A program made the translations under genes and the position numbers. From positions 10,101,127 through 10,165,126 of the forward strand of contig CM025849.1 in the NCBI GenBank assembly GCA_003952965.2: DNA of 64,000 nucleotides, read 5' to 3'. Under the pieces are notes generated by a model. The model saw nothing but the letters and a program-made list of their open reading frames with translations. It was not told the origin of the DNA and ran no database searches. This DNA comes from Morella rubra. Its lineage: Eukaryota > Streptophyta > Magnoliopsida > Fagales > Myricaceae. Positions 59,692 through 64,000 of the stretch are shown one piece after another. Position 1 is the first letter of the stretch. Every line of letters begins with the position of its first letter.

Positions 59692-60625
59692 TTTGCGAAA
59701 ATGAAGTAAAGATTCCTTCCGTAAACTACTTCAAATAATATTTGCTGCAGTGGAAACCCTAACCCCTCAAATTATAGACCCTGAACTAGATGGCCAAGCT
59801 CGTCGTCTCCTTCACTCTACTCCTTGTTATCTTCCAACTAATGGGCATCGGTCACACGAGCCAATGACCATCACGTGTATACCCTTTTTCCCCCAATCCC
59901 ACATGGCCATCTTGCATTTTGAATAGATCCGTCATCCGTGCGCCATCTTTTTACGGTTCCAATTTTTACTTCCACGAGACTATTCTTTTTTTTCTTTTTC
60001 ATTTTTTAATTATAAATAATAATTAAATTTTCAAAAGTGCTTGCGCAATTAGAATACTCCATGTCAAAAAAATTCGGACACCGCCCCATTTTGAAGATAT
60101 TAGACTACTTCGGAATATCCAGAATTTTATAAACCAAATTGCAATTTTTCGTTAATATGACTACATTTTGCAGCAGAGGGCTCAGAGTATGAGCCCTATG
60201 ATTAATATGGCATGGGTATATAACTGTGCTCAAACAAATTGGAAACAGGCAGATAAGATGCACTACAATGGAAACATGCTTCTACTTTGCATGGACCAAA
60301 TAATTGAGGAAAAATTAGACCCAGTTGATTAATTTAATAATTAGATACCATAATATTGTGGAAATTGAAGCCAATTGATTAATGACATTAGGAAGAAAAA
60401 TCCATAATCTCCACGCAAATGCTAAAGTATAACTACATTAATTTACTTTTAACAGAAAAAAGCTTTAAAATGTATGAACTACGTGAGCACGTCAAAATTC
60501 CGACCACAAACATTTCCCAATGGGTGTTTCTCTCCGCTGTATCTTTTGTTCATCCAACATAACAGAAAGCTCAAACAGGTGGGGGTTACAACTTTTTAAG
60601 TTTCAACAAAAATATACCCCATTTG
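59692..60625. other. Intergenic, OEP21 promoter side and OST1 3' flank
   Basis: No gene seen. The OEP21 promoter should lie in 59692-60000; the rest is the 3' flank of the ribophorin gene. Confidence 0.5.
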
Positions 60626-63468
60626 TTATATCTCATCGATGAAATCAAGAAGATCATCGACCTCCTGCTTCAAGGCTGTAATTTTCTGCTGCTGCAAAGC
60701 AATGCGATTCTCAATTTCCCGTCCACCAGACTTCTTCTCATAGCAGTCCACCACCGTTGAGTGTTTCGCAATCAGCCTTTCTTGCAAATCTCTCTCCTTG
60801 GCAACCAGCTCCTCCACCTACACAAACAGCCAAAGAGATGAGTAGTTAGTAACAGTAAACCCGAGATGCAAAGCAGAAACGTATAGCAGGGTTTGTTCTA
60901 AGGAGATCCAAGCAGATAGCACAGTTTTCCAGCTCTCTCCGTTCCAGGACAGCAGAACATGGAAGCGCTTTTTAAATTATAGCATTCCAACATCTTACAA
61001 GTTGAACACTGCCCAATCTTTTAGTGCAAGAAAAATGTTGTACTAAAATCCAATTTTGGACTGCACAGCAATGGCAAATATACAAAATGCGAGAACAGCT
61101 AGACAGCGAACCTTGGGGAAGATCTGAGCAGTCTGCTGAGAAGATTGCAATGATGCCAGCAAGGGCTTCAAATCTTTTGAGAGATCTTTCAACAAACCAT
61201 CAAATGCTTTTCGAGCTGCTTTACAAGCTTGGACATCCCCTGTCCTTGAAAGATCACGTAATGATGCCTCCAGTTTATCATGTATCGTTAAGCATCGGTT
61301 GATGATATTTCGGACCTGCTGAACCGCTGCTTGCACCTGAAATTATGGCAAGGGATATATATACATATATATGGTGGTACATACTTTTTGTAAATTAAGA
61401 TTTCACATAGCAAGCAACCACCTAATTACCTCATCCCACTGCAACTTTGCCAAATAAGATGGAGAAGACTTGGAGATTGACAAATCAGCATGCATGTACA
61501 TAATGCAGGCTACGAAGAGAAAGAAAAATCCAGAAATCAACATCAGTGGCTCCCTAAACATCGAGAGACTGCTGAACTTGTAATAGACCTGCAAATAACC
61601 AAGAATAGTCTGAGATGTGGACACTCCCAAAAATCTGGGAATTGAGTTGGGTAATTAAAAAGGCCACAGCACATGCATGAATTTTCATTCTTGCTTCTTT
61701 CTGCTTTAGTTTTTCGTCATGGGAAGGGGGAGGGGTCGTTGTAATGAATTGTCGGTTCAGAGCTAAATGGAAGGAAAGAGAAACCTTGTACAGGTAAAGT
61801 TTTCAAATTCTACTTTTCAAAGGAAATGCAAGAAGTATTTATAAGAGTCGTGGAAAAGACCAAATGTCAACTGGAGTGAGGTGCTCAAGCCCAAGTGTTG
61901 AGCTGAAGTAACTAATGCACAAAGGAGAACCCCTCCAACCCGTGACCATTCCAAGATCAAGGAGGACAAAACAAAGTTCATAAAAGAAAGGACCAAATCA
62001 GTGATGAAGCAACCACTCTATCACTCGAGAAGGAATATATGGTCTTTGACAGCCCAAAACTTAGGCAAAACCAATCAAAATGCCCTTGTGGTTCACGAAC
62101 AAGTGTCCATGGTATTTATTTTGTCAATAGTATTTTATTTCATTAGCTGTGGGCCATAATGGCGGGCTAGGGTTTAATGTTACCAAGAGGTGAGGCTTCT
62201 TTAGTTTATAGGCTCTTATGCTTGGGATTTGGTCCAATACAAGTAGGAATTTATTTACTGGTCAAAGTAGGAGTTCTAATCCTATTAGGAAAAACTAAGA
62301 TCTAAAAACCATAAACGTAAAAATGTGTGCATATGCAAGTGTTATCAAATAATTCAGACTTAACTAATATGAACGGAGTCTTTTGGTCTATGAAAGGCCT
62401 GAATGCCAAGTGTGAAGCTTTCTTTCTTTATTGCCCTTATTCTCTTTCCCTAGAATCTGTCGGGTCACTACCTTTCACATTACGTTTACACAACTTAAAA
62501 CAAAACCAGTTCTTCTCTGTTTTCTTCTTTTCCCCTAACCATATCCCTTCTTTGATACATATGACCTAGAGTTCTCTCAACCTTTTGGAAACTAATTAAC
62601 CCTTCCAAAGCTGCCTGGAAATCCCTAATTGTGCCAAAAAAAAGTTACTGCATTATAAAACCATAACCAACACCTATTTTCACGTAACACAGAGATAACA
62701 CAAAAGAACTTCTTTATTCAAATACATATTTGATCCTTAAAAACAAAAGGACATTCATTCAAAGGAGGCACAAATAACAATTTGTCACTTAAATTGTACA
62801 TCCAGGGTTAAACTAGTATAAGTAATCAAATGATTAGTTGCTCCAATAGGACACATTACTGCTGTCTCACACACTAACATATGTTTTTGTTTCTTTCTTT
62901 CATAAATCATAGAAAGCTACAAACTCAGAGGTTTGAAGCCTTAAGTCAATGTTGAAAATTTACAACTCTGTACAGTACATATTACTTGATCTAAAATAGT
63001 ACAAATCTAATGATTTAATAAGGGTCTCATGATACCTTCCAAAAAAAAAAGGGATAAAATGATAACACTTTCAATAATATTACACTGTCTTTGAGATCAT
63101 CGTAAAAACTGTCATAATTAAAAATTGCTTCCCTGACATAGAGCCTTTGTTTCAAATGGCATTTCATGTTACTCGAACATAGGTGAGAGTAATACCTGGA
63201 AATACTGATTATGCTCTGGCACAACATTGGTCTTCTCCAGAACAATCACTGGTCGACCAACAATATCCAAGTGGGAAAATTTTGTCTGTGATGGATCATG
63301 TGCACAAAACAAGAGGAAATTCAAAAATTAAGCACAAATATAGAAAATTTAGAGAAGGAATGTAAAAATTTGTGGTATGAGTACTTCATCTTCTAATACC
63401 TCATGCCATTGTTTCACAGGAAATGGAGTAGATACTGAGATATCTGTTGAACCCTCCGGCAAAACAAC
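60626..63468 (-). CDS. OST1: Ribophorin I, oligosaccharyltransferase subunit 1 (OST1), 3' exons
   Basis: Subunit of the ER oligosaccharyltransferase that N-glycosylates nascent proteins. Exons seen (minus): 63468-63400 (VVLPEGSTDISVSTPFPVKQ), 63285-63196 (SHLDIVGRPVIVLEKTNVV), 61588-61430, 61336-61112 and 60817-60626, with GT-AG borders and 23, 30, 53, 75 and 64 codons, all phase 0. The third has the membrane span (EPLMLISGFFFLFVACIMY). The last two form the plant-specific cytosolic coiled-coil extension (HDKLEASLRDLSRTGDVQAC; LKQEVDDLLDFIDEI). Upstream exons lie beyond the window; 63469-64000 reads as intron, although I cannot exclude an exon there. Intact as far as seen. Confidence 0.93.
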
Positions 63469-64000
63469 CTGTCGTTCACAAGCACCCCTTCATTCTTAAA
63501 GAGATACATTTTCATTTTCTTTAACAAACTGACTTTAATTAATGCTTGAACACTTCCTGGCCACACAGACTATGATAAAAGAATAATTCACAAGCTGCTT
63601 AAAATGCCATATTGGAAAAGTAAAAGTTAACCAACTGGAATGAAATAAATAAATAAGCAGGAAATTACATGGAAAGCAATGCAGGATGACACATGCCCCA
63701 CAGTTTTGGATCGACAAGCAATTCCACGGTGAATTCAGGGAAAGGCAGGACAATAGGTTCATAGTTTTTCCCCCTCTTTATTTGTTCCATTGTTGGAAAA
63801 GTAAACTTAAACACAACGTCACCCCAACCCTACCCAAGAAGGTATATGCATGAAAAACCAATGAGACTCATTTTTGTAATAGATCACAAAATAGCAGTTT
63901 ACTCCATAGTTAGTGGTTAATAAGGAAATCTATAGTTGCCAGATGTTCAGTTCCCATCACAGCCTCCCAAGAAACTCCACTAACCCTAGCTCCACTGTTT

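Noticed and set aside
63690..63800. Minus-strand frame reading FTFPTMEQIKRGKNYEPI as an upstream OST1 exon
   Set aside because: It does not match the known ribophorin I sequence preceding VVLPEGSTDI, so I treated it as intron sequence.

Overview
This is nuclear DNA from a eudicot plant, probably a woody one. That follows from plant gene families with GT-AG introns (GT90 glycosyltransferase, TIR-NBS-LRR, ATL RING-H2, OEP21, ribophorin I), plant-type L1 LINEs with an RNase H tail, FAR1-type Mutator elements, CACTA, hAT and Harbinger remnants, and AT-rich introns. The species cannot be named from the sequence alone.

Layout. 1-11142: an old L1 LINE, cut first by a nearly complete second LINE (778-7003, 17-bp target duplication) and again by a Copia-like solo LTR (7447-8608). 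12153-15813 (minus): a five-exon GT90 (CAP10/rumi-like) gene with a premature TGA and a lost splice donor. 16521-23800: a decayed hAT transposon and a 2.5-kb partial second copy in tandem. 24086-28188: an inverted-repeat MITE split by a 3.7-kb non-autonomous CACTA element that carries pieces of three host genes (CDC48, riboflavin kinase/FMN phosphatase, FAD monooxygenase). 28241-33159 (minus): a TIR-NBS-LRR-C-JID resistance gene with repeated -1 homopolymer frameshifts. 34000-39400: small DNA-transposon relics and a TNL exon scrap. 39736-47756: a PDX1 (vitamin B6) pseudogene cut in two by a 7.5-kb Mutator-like element with ~255-bp inverted repeats. 49091-52884: a LINE tail into which a second Mutator element of the same family appears to have inserted; it runs into a 1000-N gap. 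55055-55609 (minus): an intact ATL E3 ligase. 57332-59691 (minus): an intact OEP21 gene. 60626-63468 and beyond (minus): the 3' exons of ribophorin I (OST1).

Function. The intact genes (ATL, OEP21, OST1) sit in the gene-dense right 10 kb and are unrelated housekeeping or signalling loci. The left 53 kb is mainly nested transposons around decayed genes. The best candidate for something unusual is the CACTA element, whose three captured fragments share one orientation and keep splice signals. Next are the MULE that splits PDX1, and the TNL whose lesions are all of one type.
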